Shown here: positions 25,752-35,037 of the stretch, piece after piece
Position numbering within the stretch: position 1 is the first letter of the stretch
How the letters are laid out: each line of letters opens with the position of its first letter
From: Streptomyces sp. TP-A0874
GTDB taxonomy: Bacteria; Actinomycetota; Actinomycetes; Streptomycetales; Streptomycetaceae
Length of the DNA stretch: 64,000 nucleotides
Reading direction: 5' to 3'
NCBI RefSeq assembly: GCF_001748085.1
Contig: NZ_BBZK01000010.1
Span: forward strand, 62,001-126,000
Notes under the pieces: model-generated
Database searches by the model: none
Seen by the model: the letters and a program-made list of their open reading frames with translations, nothing else
What the model was told of the DNA's origin: nothing
Position numbers and translations under genes: made by a program

Positions 25752-26836
25752 CGCGTCGCGGGGGAGACGGCGGTGGGGTCGGCGGCCGGTGCCTTCGCGG
25801 GCTCCTCGCCCTCGGCGACGAGCCGGGCCAGGATGCGCCGGGCCGCGAGGCCACCGGTGTCGATGTTGATGCTGAGCTCCTGGTAGCCCTCGGGCTCCTT
25901 CTCCAGCGCCTTCTGCAGCAGGTTGAGGGCGTCGACGTCCTGCATCACGACCGTGCGGTTGAAGTCGTGCAGGAAGGTGGACATCTCCTCGTCGTCCTGA
26001 GCGAAGTCCCGGGAGACCGACCAGAAGTCGTAGACGGTGTCGTCGGTGGACGGAGTGATCGCGTAGGTGATCTCCACGTGGAAGGCGTCGCTGTCGTCCC
26101 CGTCCGGGCCCGGCAGCACGCCCACCGGCGCGATCCTGCTGTGCAGCAGGTAGAGGCAGGGGGCGTGGTACTCGATGTCCTGCCAGCGGGTGATGCGCCC
26201 CTCGATGCCGGTGGAGCGGGCGTAGAACGGCGGGCACTCGGCGTCGTCCATGTGGCGGCTGACGCGCACGATGCCGGCGCCCTCGTCCACCTCGGTGGTG
26301 ATCGGGGTCTCGGCCACCTCGGGGGTGCCGATGTAGCCGCCGTGCAGGTAGGTCTCGTGCGACAGGTCCATCAGGTTGTCCACGAGCAGCCCGTAGTCCG
26401 CGTCGATCGGCTCCATGCCGCCGACGGTCTTCCACCGGGGGTCGGCGAGCCAGGGCGCCCGGGGGATGGTGTCCGGGTCGGCGAGCGCGGGGTCGCCGAT
26501 CCAGATCCAGACGAACGAGTCCTGCTCGACGACGGGGTAGGAGCTGACCCGAGCGGTGCGCGGCACCCGCTTCTGCCCCGGCACGTAGACGCAGCTGCCC
26601 TTGGTGTCGTAGGCGAAGCCGTGGTAACCGCAGACCAACCGGTCGCCCTCGAGGTAGCCGGCGGTGAGCGGGTAGCGCCGGTGCACGCAACGGTCGGAGA
26701 GTGCGACGACCTCCTTGGTCTCCTCCGTCCGGTAGAAGACGATCGGCTCGTTCAGGATGGTCCGGCCCAGCAGTTCCCGGCCGACCTCCCGGCCGTAGGC
26801 CGCGACGTACCACTGGTTTCTGGCATGAGCGGTCAT
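25748..26836 (-). CDS. Rieske non-heme iron oxygenase, VanA-like (aromatic O-demethylase or hydroxylase)
   Basis: A 362-residue oxygenase subunit. The Rieske cluster ligands are C50, H52, C69 and H72 in CVHRRYPL and CGYHGFAYD. The mononuclear iron site is in DNLMDLSHETYLH (H160, H165) with a downstream Asp. Length and sequence resemble vanillate O-demethylase oxygenase, but the substrate is not proven. ATG 26836 was chosen because AGGAG lies 5 bases upstream. It is the first gene of a coupled three-gene operon (oxygenase, 71-residue protein, reductase), with an IclR regulator upstream in the same direction. Confidence 0.92.
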   Translation of the reverse strand: MTAHARNQWYVAAYGREVGRELLGRTILNEPIVFYRTEETKEVVALSDRCVHRRYPLTAGYLEGDRLVCGYHGFAYDTKGSCVYVPGQKRVPRTARVSSYPVVEQDSFVWIWIGDPALADPDTIPRAPWLADPRWKTVGGMEPIDADYGLLVDNLMDLSHETYLHGGYIGTPEVAETPITTEVDEGAGIVRVSRHMDDAECPPFYARSTGIEGRITRWQDIEYHAPCLYLLHSRIAPVGVLPGPDGDDSDAFHVEITYAITPSTDDTVYDFWSVSRDFAQDDEEMSTFLHDFNRTVVMQDVDALNLLQKALEKEPEGYQELSINIDTGGLAARRILARLVAEGEEPAKAPAADPTAVSPATR

Positions 26837-26983
26837 GGCACTCCTGTTCCGGTTCTGGGCTGTTCGGGATCGGGGCGCGGCTCGGCCTCCTGCCTGCGGC
26901 CGCCGTCGCGGTGGCAACACCTTCACGAGCAGCGCCGTCCGCCCACAACAGACCTTTCGCCCGGTGGAAGCGGAGCCGCCGGA

Positions 26984-27775
26984 TCAGCCGCCGGCGGCCC
27001 CGGGGGAGGGCCGCCAGCCGAGCGCCCGGGAGATGCCGAGCGCCGCGACCCGGACGACCGGCACCAGCAGCGGATGCCTGTCCGGTTCCTGGGCGGGGAC
27101 GACCACCGACACCGCGGCTACCACCTCACCGCGCCGACCGCGCACCGGGGCAGCCACCGAGATCGCGTCGTCGGTGATCTGCCGGTCGCTGACGGCCGCG
27201 CCGGTTCGGCGCACCTCGGCCAGGACCCGGCGCAGGGCGGTGGGGTCGGTGACGGTGTAGGGGGTGAAGCCGGTCAGCTCCTCCGCGCAGACGCGTTCCT
27301 GCAGTTCGGGGTCGCTGTGGGCCAGCAGGGCGAGGCCGACGCCGGTCGCGTGCAGCGGCCAGCGGGCACCCACCCTGGTGTGCACGTCCACGGCGGCCCG
27401 CCCGGAGATGCGCTCGATGTAGACGACCTCCCGGCCGTCCCGCACCGCCAGCTGGACGTTCTCGTGGGTCGCCTCGTAGAGGTCCTCCAGGAACGGCAGC
27501 GCCACCTGCCGCAGCCCGAACCCGCGCGGTGCGAGGGCCGCGACCTCCCAGAGCCGCAGGCCGATGGTGTAGGCGCCCGACTCCTCGCGTTCCAGCGCGC
27601 CCCAGTCGGTGAGGGTGGCCACCAGCCGGTGGGCGGTGGCCAGCGGCAGCCGGGCCCGAGTGCTGATCTCGGTCAGGGTCAGCGCGGGGTGCCGCTGGTC
27701 GAAGGCGCCCAGCACGGCGAGGAGCCGGTGCGCGGAGCGGGCGGGGGGCGGCGCCGCCGGTCGGGAGCGGGACAT
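26984..27775 (-). CDS. IclR family transcriptional regulator
   Basis: A 263-residue regulator from ATG 27775 (MSRSRPAAPPPARS). The winged helix is at about residues 13-75 (HRLLAVLGAFDQRHPALTLT, ATAHRLVATLTDWGALERE). The IclR effector domain follows (VQLAVRDGREVVYIERISG, WPLHATGVGLALLAH). The start is uncertain: a GTG at 27823 has GGAG upstream and an open frame continues to a TTG at 27910. The length from 27775 fits the family. It lies 147 bp upstream of the Rieske oxygenase operon in the same orientation and probably controls it in response to an aromatic acid, which is inference. Confidence 0.85.
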   Translation of the reverse strand: MSRSRPAAPPPARSAHRLLAVLGAFDQRHPALTLTEISTRARLPLATAHRLVATLTDWGALEREESGAYTIGLRLWEVAALAPRGFGLRQVALPFLEDLYEATHENVQLAVRDGREVVYIERISGRAAVDVHTRVGARWPLHATGVGLALLAHSDPELQERVCAEELTGFTPYTVTDPTALRRVLAEVRRTGAAVSDRQITDDAISVAAPVRGRRGEVVAAVSVVVPAQEPDRHPLLVPVVRVAALGISRALGWRPSPGAAGG

Positions 27776-28047
27776 GCCGGGGCTGGGCGCGGTGTCGAAT
27801 ATGCCGATGGGGATGTCTGCGGACACGATGGCATGCTCCAGGTCGCGGGCCGTGCGGTCAGGCTGCCTCTTCTGTCGGGCCAGCATGCGGCGGAAGGCGC
27901 GCGGGGACAATCGGCGGAACGTCCCGACCTCGGTGTGAGCGACGAAGGAGACGGAGGTCGGGTTCGTTGTGGAAGGTGGGAGTGCGGTGTGAGAGTGGGG
28001 AAGCGTGGCACCGTGCCGCGGATCGGTTCGGGGAGCGGAGAAGCCGG

Positions 28048-30216
28048 GTGAACGGGCGCGCAGAGCGGGAACGACGGCGGGGCAGGCGGCTGCCGTGGCC
28101 CGCCTCGGACCCCGGCCTGCTGCGGTTGACCGTCGGGCTGCGCACGGTCGGGGCGATGGTGCTCACGCTGGCTCTGCTGGCGCCCTTCCGGCCGTCGGCG
28201 CCGCTGCTCGTCGCCGGCGGGCTGACGGCGGTGTTCTCCACCGCGGTGGTACGGGAACCACTGCCCCGCGACCAGGCCGTCACCCTCGCTCTCGGCTTGC
28301 CCACCGCCTGCCTGTCGGTCACCGCCGGGACGCTGCTGGCGCCTTACAAGGTGATCGCGGACGCCGTCTTCGTGCTGGTCATCTTCTCCGCGGTGTACGT
28401 ACGCCGGTTCGGCCAGCGGGGCACGGCGCTGGGGCTGATCGCCTTCCAGCTGTTCTTCGTCTCGCAGTTCATCCAGGCCCGGGCGGAGATACTGCCCGCG
28501 CTGTACGGGGTCCTGGTCGCCGCCTTCTCGGCCTGCGCGGTCGTGCGATTCGTGTTGGTCCGTTCCTCTCCGCGGCGGACCCTCACCCGGCTGCTCGGGG
28601 CCTTCCAGACTCGGCTGCGGCAGACGGTGGACGCCATGGTGGAGCTGACCGAGCACCCGGAGCAGGCGGCCGGGAACAACCCGCGGGCCCGGGCCGAGCG
28701 TCGGCTGCGGCGCCGGGTGGTGCGGCTGCACGAGTGCGCGCTGATGATCCAGGGACGGTTGGATGAAGGCACTCCGGACGCCCCCACGGCCGTCTCCGTG
28801 CAGCGCAGGGTGGCCGGGATGGAGATCGCCGCGGAGCGGCTGGTGGCGATCCTGCTCTCCCCCGAACGGCCCCGGCCCACCCCGGTGCTCACCGCGGAGC
28901 TGCGCACGCTGCGCGAGGTCGCCGCGGGTGGGGACTGGTTGCAGGGGCTCGACGCCGAGGGGCTGCGGGCCCTTCGGCAGCGGCTGCTGCACTACCGGGA
29001 GCACGAGCGGCTGGCCGAGATGCCCGCCCCCGATCGGGAGCCGCTGCGGGCCGCGGGGGAACTGGTCTTCAGCGGGCTGGGGCTGCGGGTGTCGCTGGGC
29101 ACCGCCGGCAGCGGCCCGGAGGACGACGTACGCACCGCGCAGTACCGGGAGGAGCTGGAGACCGAGGAACTCGGCATGGACACCGGACCGAGGGGGCTGG
29201 AGCGGACCACCACCCGGACGGCCTTCCAGGTCACGGTGGGCAGCGCGTTCGCCATCGCCGGCGGCGAACTGCTTTCCACGCAGCGCTGGTACTGGGCCGT
29301 GCTCTCCTGCTGGGTGGTCTTCATCAACACCTCGTCCACCGGCGAGATCCTCATCAAGGGCTACCGCCGGCTGGCCGGGACGATCATCGGTGTGGTCGCG
29401 GGCGTCGGGCTGACCGGGCTGGTCGCCGGGAACACCTGGCTCACTCTGGCCGCGGTGGTGGTGTGCGTCTTCGCGATGTTCTACACGGCCTCCCTCTCGC
29501 ACCTCCTGATGTCCTTCTTCACCACGGCGATGCTCGGGCTGCTCTACACGCTGCTGCACACCTACAGCACCGAGGTGTTCATCCTGCGCATCGTGGAGAC
29601 CGCGCTGGGAGCGGCCTGCGGCCTGTTCGCCGCGCTTTTCGTGCTGCCGGTGCGGACCAGCGAGCAGACCGACGAGCAACTGCGGGAGGTGCTGGAGAAG
29701 ATGCGCGAGGCGATCGAGGAGGCGGTACGGCGGCTCAGCGGCGAGCAGCCCCGCGAGGAACCCGCTCTCGACCTGCTGGACTGCGTCCACGAGATGAGTC
29801 AGGCACTGGACTCCCTGCGCTCCTCCACCGACCCGCTCAGGCACCCGATCAGCCCGCTGCGCACCCGGGGGCAGACCGCGCGCTACCTCGTCCGCCTGCT
29901 GGACAGCGCCGGCTACCACGTGCGGGGGTTGGCGGCGACCGCCGAGCAGCTGACCGGCGGCAGCAGGGTGACCCCCGACCCCCGGGTGGCGGAGGCGGCG
30001 GCCCGGCTGTCGCGGAACCTCGCGGTCCTGACGGCCCGGCTGGACGGGGAGCGGGAACCGGGAACGGTGGAGGCCGGGGCGGGCCCGATCCCACTCCCCT
30101 CCCGGGCGGACGATCCGTCGAACGCGGCCGTCGGTTCCCGCGTGGCACGCCATGTACAGCGGCTGGACGAGATCATCATCGGACTGGCCGAGCCGCTTGA
30201 GGTCAGGGTCGGCTGA
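28048..30216 (+). CDS. FUSC family membrane protein
   Basis: A 722-residue protein with the FUSC layout: a first block of membrane helices (about residues 25-175), a helical cytoplasmic region, and a second block around residues 395-530 (RTAFQVTVGSAFAIAGGELL, WAVLSCWVVFINTSSTGEIL, then KGYRRLAGTIIGVVAG). It ends in a coiled-coil-rich C-terminal part. FUSC proteins are related to aromatic acid exporters such as AaeB. The GTG at 28048 follows GGAG by 7 bases. It is divergent from the IclR gene, so export of an aromatic compound is plausible but unproven. Its 3' end overlaps the convergent protease gene by 14 bases. Confidence 0.85.
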   Translation: MNGRAERERRRGRRLPWPASDPGLLRLTVGLRTVGAMVLTLALLAPFRPSAPLLVAGGLTAVFSTAVVREPLPRDQAVTLALGLPTACLSVTAGTLLAPYKVIADAVFVLVIFSAVYVRRFGQRGTALGLIAFQLFFVSQFIQARAEILPALYGVLVAAFSACAVVRFVLVRSSPRRTLTRLLGAFQTRLRQTVDAMVELTEHPEQAAGNNPRARAERRLRRRVVRLHECALMIQGRLDEGTPDAPTAVSVQRRVAGMEIAAERLVAILLSPERPRPTPVLTAELRTLREVAAGGDWLQGLDAEGLRALRQRLLHYREHERLAEMPAPDREPLRAAGELVFSGLGLRVSLGTAGSGPEDDVRTAQYREELETEELGMDTGPRGLERTTTRTAFQVTVGSAFAIAGGELLSTQRWYWAVLSCWVVFINTSSTGEILIKGYRRLAGTIIGVVAGVGLTGLVAGNTWLTLAAVVVCVFAMFYTASLSHLLMSFFTTAMLGLLYTLLHTYSTEVFILRIVETALGAACGLFAALFVLPVRTSEQTDEQLREVLEKMREAIEEAVRRLSGEQPREEPALDLLDCVHEMSQALDSLRSSTDPLRHPISPLRTRGQTARYLVRLLDSAGYHVRGLAATAEQLTGGSRVTPDPRVAEAAARLSRNLAVLTARLDGEREPGTVEAGAGPIPLPSRADDPSNAAVGSRVARHVQRLDEIIIGLAEPLEVRVG

Positions 30217-31501
30217 TCCGCACCCGGTAGCCGCCGGAGGCCCGGTCGTGGCCGGTGACCGCGACCGATATGCCCGTCCGCTCGTCGGTCATGCCCTCAC
30301 CGACGGCGAAGGGGGCGTCGCTCAGCTCGGCGTTCATGTTCGGCTGGTGGCTGCAGCCCCCGCTGTGCGGACTGCTGTCCCGCACGGTGACCGGTCCGTC
30401 GCCGCTCTCGGCCCCCGTGTCGATCCAGTAGACGAGGACGCCCGGCTTGCACACCGCCTCGTCGTTGCCCTCCTGGGTGCGGACCTCCAGGGCGTAGCCG
30501 GTGGTATCGGTGGCCGGGACGTACACCAGCCTGGTCGCGCGGTGGCGCCCGGAGCGGTCCTCGCCGGCTCCGGACAGCGGGGCTATGGTCCGGGTCTCGT
30601 CCCCGCTGCCGTTGACGCAGCTGACCTGCTCGCCGTCGAGCCACCCCAGCCGGCGCTTGTGCCAGCCCAGGACGTCGTTGCCCGGCCCCCAGGTCTCGGA
30701 CATCAGATCCCAGTGGCCGACCCGGGAGCTGCCGGAGTCCGCGGTGTAGAGGTCCGGCAGCCCGAGGACGTGCGCGTTCTCGTGCGGCAGCACCCGGTAG
30801 GCGTTCGCCTTCGCCGTGGCCGAGCCGTCCTCCTGCCGTCCGTAGACGAAGGAGACGTCGCTGAGCGGCACCCCGTCCGCCTTGGGCGCCTCCGTCATCC
30901 CGGTGAAGGTGACGGAGAGCACGGTGTGCAGCGCCGAGGGCCCCGCGTTGGGCGTCACCAGCACGTTGAGCAGGTCGTACTTGCCGAAGTCCACCCGGCC
31001 CTCGGCGGCCTTGGCGATGTCCCGCACCAGCTTGCGGTAACCGGGGTCGTAGCCGACGCCCCGTTTGATCCCGTACGAGGCGAAGGTGTGCGGCATCCGG
31101 ATCCAGCTCTTGACCGGCGCCGACGCGCGGTAGTCCAGGGCGCCGTAGGAGCTGGTCCGGTACCACTGGGCGGTCTGGGGGAAGAACTCGGCGAAACGGC
31201 CCCGGGCGCTGCCCGCCCCGCGGGCGTCCGGGAAGTCGATCATCAGGGTGAGGGCGCGGAGGGTGCCGGTGCTCCGGCGGTGGCCGGCCTGCCCGCGGAT
31301 GGCCTCGGACATCCGCACCCCCGGCGCGGGGGAGGGCGAGCAGGTGGCGCGGGCGACGGCGGGCGCCGCGGGCCGGGCCGGCACGGTCGCCGTCGGCCGG
31401 GAGGTGGTTGCGACCGACGGCACGACGAGCGCCAGGGCAGTGATCGCGAGCACCGCGGCGGAGCGGCGTGGTCCGCGTATTCGGCGGCATAGCTGCTGCA
31501 T
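30203..31501 (-). CDS. Secreted M6-type (immune inhibitor A-like) metalloprotease
   Basis: A 432-residue exported zinc peptidase. The start at ATG 31501 gives a twin-basic signal peptide (MQQLCRRIRGPRRSAAVLAI plus hydrophobic core); a GTG 48 bases upstream is an alternative. The catalytic motif HENAH at residues 240-244 is followed by GLPDLY, matching the HExxH-x-x-x-x-x-D spacing of M6 domain proteins. Cysteine pairs near the C-terminus would fit an extracellular protein. Substrate unknown. Confidence 0.87.
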   Translation of the reverse strand: MQQLCRRIRGPRRSAAVLAITALALVVPSVATTSRPTATVPARPAAPAVARATCSPSPAPGVRMSEAIRGQAGHRRSTGTLRALTLMIDFPDARGAGSARGRFAEFFPQTAQWYRTSSYGALDYRASAPVKSWIRMPHTFASYGIKRGVGYDPGYRKLVRDIAKAAEGRVDFGKYDLLNVLVTPNAGPSALHTVLSVTFTGMTEAPKADGVPLSDVSFVYGRQEDGSATAKANAYRVLPHENAHVLGLPDLYTADSGSSRVGHWDLMSETWGPGNDVLGWHKRRLGWLDGEQVSCVNGSGDETRTIAPLSGAGEDRSGRHRATRLVYVPATDTTGYALEVRTQEGNDEAVCKPGVLVYWIDTGAESGDGPVTVRDSSPHSGGCSHQPNMNAELSDAPFAVGEGMTDERTGISVAVTGHDRASGGYRVRISRP

Positions 31502-31922
31502 ACGGCTCGCCTTCGGGATCGCCGGCAGCCGTACGGGGTTCGGCTGCACACCGTGCGATCACCCTGGGGCGACACGCCGTGAGGACGCTCGCTGGGTGCA
31601 TCCGAACGTGCGGAAGGCGTGGTCTGTTGGAGGGCTCCCCGGCCCTCCCGGGTGTGCTGGCCGTCGGGGACTCGGCAACCGACGGACCGGTGCGCGCGGA
31701 CCACGGCTCGGCCTGGCTCCCCGGGCGGCCTCGGCGGGGCAACCGAAAGGTCGGGCGGCACGTCTTATCGAGAGCGGGCGGGGGCGTGAACAGGGGGCGA
31801 CAGGGGGTGCCGGAGCCCCGCTCCACCGATCTGATCAGCGGTTCTCCGTGGTTCTCGGACCGCTCACCCCGGTATGCGGCGACGCAGGATACTGCATGAT
31901 CAGAAAAAGTGGCGGGGCTGAT
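31502..31922. other. Intergenic between protease and hrdD, no gene seen
   Basis: About 420 bases with no credible frame. Divergent regulatory space: the protease promoter must be on the left, and the hrdD promoter begins at 31923. Confidence 0.4.
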
Positions 31923-31950
31923 GGGAATTCTGTCCGGATTCCACTCGTTG
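31923..31950 (+). promoter_or_regulatory. SigR-type promoter of hrdD
   Basis: GGGAAT (31923-31928), an 18-base spacer and GTTG (31947-31950) match the SigR consensus GGGAAT-N18/19-GTTG. In S. coelicolor hrdD belongs to the SigR thiol-stress regulon. Transcription would start near 31956, about 70 bases before the hrdD ATG. Confidence 0.82.
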
Positions 31951-32024
31951 TCCTCATTGGATCGGGCACCCGGTCGGGTGAACGTCCGCCATAGATTCGC
32001 GACCTACTCAGCAAGGGAGCACGC

Positions 32025-33023
32025 ATGGCAACCCGTGCCGTCGCCCGTCAGCCCGCCACCAGCGGAACTGACCGGGCCCGCAGTGTTCGCGCCACTGGCG
32101 GGGAGATCGCCGATCGCGACCTGGTCGGCATGTACCTCGACGAAATCGCTCGTACCCCGCTGCTCGACGCCGCCAAGGAGGTCGAGCTGTCCAAGACCAT
32201 CGAGGCCGGCGTCTACGCCCAGCAGATCCTCGACAAGGAGGTCACGGACACCGACGCGCAGGGGGCGAGCCGCGAGGAACTCCAGGCTATAGCCGCCGCC
32301 GGTGAGCGTGCCAAGGATGTCTTCATCCGGTCCAACCTGCGCCTGGTGGTCGCCGTCGCCCGGCGCTACCCGCGCAGTGGTCTGCCGCTGCTCGACCTGA
32401 TCCAGGAGGGCAACGCCGGCCTGGTCCGGGCAGTGGAGAAGTTCGACTACGCCAAGGGATTCAAGTTCTCCACCTACGCGACGTGGTGGATCCGCCAGGC
32501 CATCACCCGTTCCATCGCCGACCAGTCCCGTACGATCCGGCTGCCGGTCCACCTCGTCGAGGAACTCGGCCGGATCCGCCGGGTGCAGCGCGAGTTCAAC
32601 CGGGAGAACGGCCGTGACCCCGAGCACAGCGAGATCGCGGCCGAGCTGGGGAGCACACCGGGGCGCGTCGGGGACGTGCTGGACTGGGCGCGTGACCCGG
32701 TGAGCCTCAACATGTCGGTCGACGACGAGGGCGAGACCCAGTTCGGAGACCTGATCGAGGACACCTCGGAGGCCTCGCCCGAGCAGTCGGTGATGGTGAT
32801 GCTCCGCCGCGAGGGCCTGGAGGGGCTGCTCGACCGGCTCGACAACCGCACGGCGTCCATCATCAAGATGCGCTACGGCATGGAGGACGGCCGGGAGCGC
32901 ACCCTCACCGAGGTGGGCAGGGAACACGGTCTGACCCGTGAGCGGATCAGGCAGATCGAGAAGCACGCCTTGGTGGAGCTGAAGAAGATTGCCCACGACA
33001 CCGGATTCGACGCGGCCGCGTAA
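32025..33023 (+). CDS. hrdD: Alternative principal-like sigma factor HrdD (group 2 sigma-70)
   Basis: A 332-residue sigma factor, the same length as HrdD of S. coelicolor and with the same opening (MATRAVAR, then GGEIADRDLVGMYLDEIART). Region 1.2, region 2 (FIRSNLRLVVAVARRY, FDYAKGFKFSTYATWWIRQA), region 3 and region 4.2 (LTEVGREHGLTRERIRQIEK) are all intact. It lacks the long region 1.1 of HrdB. ATG 32025 follows AAGGGAG. The SigR-like promoter links it to disulfide stress. A 14-bp hairpin terminates it against the convergent DUF6227 gene. Confidence 0.95.
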   Translation: MATRAVARQPATSGTDRARSVRATGGEIADRDLVGMYLDEIARTPLLDAAKEVELSKTIEAGVYAQQILDKEVTDTDAQGASREELQAIAAAGERAKDVFIRSNLRLVVAVARRYPRSGLPLLDLIQEGNAGLVRAVEKFDYAKGFKFSTYATWWIRQAITRSIADQSRTIRLPVHLVEELGRIRRVQREFNRENGRDPEHSEIAAELGSTPGRVGDVLDWARDPVSLNMSVDDEGETQFGDLIEDTSEASPEQSVMVMLRREGLEGLLDRLDNRTASIIKMRYGMEDGRERTLTEVGREHGLTRERIRQIEKHALVELKKIAHDTGFDAAA

Positions 33024-33083
33024 CCCCGGATGCCGGCTCCCGCGCGGTCGCGCGCGTATCGTGGCGACCGCGGGACAGAAGCC

Positions 33084-33122
33084 GAGCCCCGACGTCCTTC
33101 CCCCCCCCGGACGTCGGGGCTC
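33084..33122. terminator. Shared terminator between hrdD and DUF6227 gene
   Basis: A perfect 14-bp stem, GAGCCCCGACGTCC (33084-33097) with its complement at 33109-33122, around an 11-base C-rich loop. It sits between two convergent genes and can serve both. Confidence 0.75.
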
Positions 33123-33169
33123 ACCGCTACCTGCGGCCGGGCCTCCGGTGTCCTCGCTCCTCCCGGAGC

Positions 33170-33988
33170 TCACATGCGGCGTTCCATCGCCTTGAGCGCG
33201 GCGTCCTCACTGAGGTAGACCTCGCAGACCGGGCGCCCTCCCGAGGAGAGGCTGTGCTCTACCTCCCAGAGGCTCATCTCGCCCCCGTCGAGGAGCAGGA
33301 AGGCGTGCTCGTAGACGGAGAAGCCGGCCACCCGGTCCGGTAGCCGGCAGCGGCGCCGGGTCACCTGGGTGATCTCGTGGGCGAGGGCCGACCGCAGGAT
33401 CTCGCGGGTCCGCTCGCCCGGCCGGTCGGCGTTCTCCGCCCGCCGCAGCACCCGGCGTGCGTGGTCGGCCGAGTTGTCGGGCACGTAGGCGCGGGGAAGC
33501 CGGTGCGGAGCGGTCGCACCGAGCGAGGCGGTGAGGTCGGCTGGCTCGCCGAGCATCTCCTCGCCGGGGAACTGCTCCCCCGGGAACTGCTCAGGGTGTG
33601 GCGACGGGGTCGGGAAAGCGTGGAGTCCGTCCGGGGCCCGCAGGCGTGCTGCGGCCGCGTCGGCGGCCTCCCGGCCGAGGTAGACCTCGTGATGGACCTC
33701 TCCGCCCGTGCCTATGGTGTGCACCAACTCCCAGAGGGCGGTGTCACTGCCGTCCGGCAGCAGATAGGTGTGGCGGTAGGTGCTGCGGCGGGCCGGGCAG
33801 GGCGCCTCGGAGCTGTGGTGACAGGAGTGCAGGTCGGTGTGGCGGGCCAGCGCCGTTCGCAGCCGTCCCACCACGACGGTGGATAGTTCGAAGGGGTTCT
33901 GGACACGGGCCAGCAGCCGGTCCGGATGGCCGTCCGGGGTTCCCTCGGGAGGCCAGCCGCCGACATCGCTCTCGCTCCAGTGCTCCAT
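33170..33988 (-). CDS. DUF6227 family protein
   Basis: A 272-residue streptomycete protein starting at ATG 33988 (MEHWSESDVGG) after GAGGACCC. It seems to contain two related halves. One is built around RHTYLLPDGSDTALWELVHT and VHHEVYLGREAADAAA, the other around YEHAFLLLDGGEMSLWEVEH and VCEVYLSEDAALKAME. They share an LLxDGxxxxLWExxH and EVYL pattern, so an internal duplication is likely. Function unknown. Confidence 0.82.
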   Translation of the reverse strand: MEHWSESDVGGWPPEGTPDGHPDRLLARVQNPFELSTVVVGRLRTALARHTDLHSCHHSSEAPCPARRSTYRHTYLLPDGSDTALWELVHTIGTGGEVHHEVYLGREAADAAAARLRAPDGLHAFPTPSPHPEQFPGEQFPGEEMLGEPADLTASLGATAPHRLPRAYVPDNSADHARRVLRRAENADRPGERTREILRSALAHEITQVTRRRCRLPDRVAGFSVYEHAFLLLDGGEMSLWEVEHSLSSGGRPVCEVYLSEDAALKAMERRM

Positions 33989-34110
33989 GGGTCCTCGTCG
34001 TGTGCGGTCGGGGCGGTGTGCACTCACGGTAGTGTGATCAGCGCTGACCGTATTGGCTGTTTGTGGAATCTGGCCGAAGAGGTGCCGACCGGCGACCGTA
34101 TCCTGGCCAT

Positions 34111-34293
34111 ATGAGTAACGCTCCTGGAACCGGACCGCGCGACCCGGCCGCCGCCCTGGTCTTCGACGACCCGCTTGGCAGGCCCTCGCTCGACGACACC
34201 GACGGCGGTTGGGGGGAGCAGCCGACCGGCGGGGCCGACGGCGCCGCCGACCTCGCCCGGTTCCTGGAGGAGAAGCCGCCGCACCATCTGTGA
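34111..34293 (+). CDS. Conserved small acidic protein of 60 residues
   Basis: MSNAPGTGPRDPAAALVFDD at the start and DLARFLEEKPPHHL at the end, with a GGWGEQP centre. I recognise this type as a small protein recurring in Streptomyces next to mscL, without known function. The ATG at 34111 has no ribosome site, but TATCCT (34099-34104) ends 6 bases before it, which suggests leaderless transcription. It converges on mscL with 19 bases between the stops. Confidence 0.7.
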   Translation: MSNAPGTGPRDPAAALVFDDPLGRPSLDDTDGGWGEQPTGGADGAADLARFLEEKPPHHL

Positions 34294-34312
34294 GGGCGGC
34301 CCCTCCCTGCCG

Positions 34313-34798
34313 TTACCGCTGGCGGGGTACGGAGTCGCCACCCTCCGCCCGCTGCGCGAGCAGGGTGTCCCGGATCTCCCGCAGCAGCACGATCTCGGCA
34401 GCCTCGGCCTCGGCCTGCTCCTCCTGCTCCTGCCGGAGTCGCGCCGCCCGTCGGGCCAGGTACTTCGACATGGGCAGCACCATCAGGAAGTACACCACCG
34501 CGCCGGTGATCAGGAAGCTCAGTGCGGAGCTGAGGATCGACCCCCACATGATCGGGATGCCGCTCACTACCTCGCCCGCCTCGTTGACCTTGCAGGGGGC
34601 CCTGAGGCAGGAGCTGTAGTTCTCCAGGTCCTCGGTGCCCAAGGCGCCCACCAGCGGGTTGATCAGGCCCGACACCACGGAGTTGACCACGTTGGTAAAG
34701 GCCGCGCCGATGACGACCGCGACCGCCAGGTCGATGACGTTGCCCCGCGTCAGGAAGGCCTTGAAGCCTTCCAGGACGCTCTGTTTCTCCTCGCTCAC
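34313..34798 (-). CDS. mscL: Large-conductance mechanosensitive channel MscL
   Basis: A 161-residue pentameric stretch-activated channel that releases solutes on osmotic downshock. TM1 (GNVIDLAVAVVIGAAFTNVV) and TM2 (LSFLITGAVVYFLMVLPMSK) are clear, with the charged C-terminal helix (RQEQEEQAEAEAAEIVLLRE) after them. The periplasmic loop holds two cysteines (SSCLRAPCK), as in several actinobacterial members. The start is GTG 34798 (VSEEKQSVLEG) 7 bases after GGAAGG; an upstream TTG is unlikely. Confidence 0.93.
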   Translation of the reverse strand: MSEEKQSVLEGFKAFLTRGNVIDLAVAVVIGAAFTNVVNSVVSGLINPLVGALGTEDLENYSSCLRAPCKVNEAGEVVSGIPIMWGSILSSALSFLITGAVVYFLMVLPMSKYLARRAARLRQEQEEQAEAEAAEIVLLREIRDTLLAQRAEGGDSVPRQR

Positions 34799-35037
34799 CG
34801 CGATGCCTTCCAAGTCTCCGAGCGGAACCGTTCGTTCCGCAACCTATGGCAGGGTGAGGGGAGAAGGGCCCGATACGCAAAACTACCGGCAACCGCGAAC
34901 GACTGTCGAACCGTGAACGGCTCCCGAAGCGCCTCCCCGACCGCTTCGACCCAGGCGCCGCCTCGACTCGTGCGCCAACCCGCTGAAGGCCGGCCGTGAG
35001 GGACGAATCCCGCCCATCCCGCACCACTCCCAGACCT

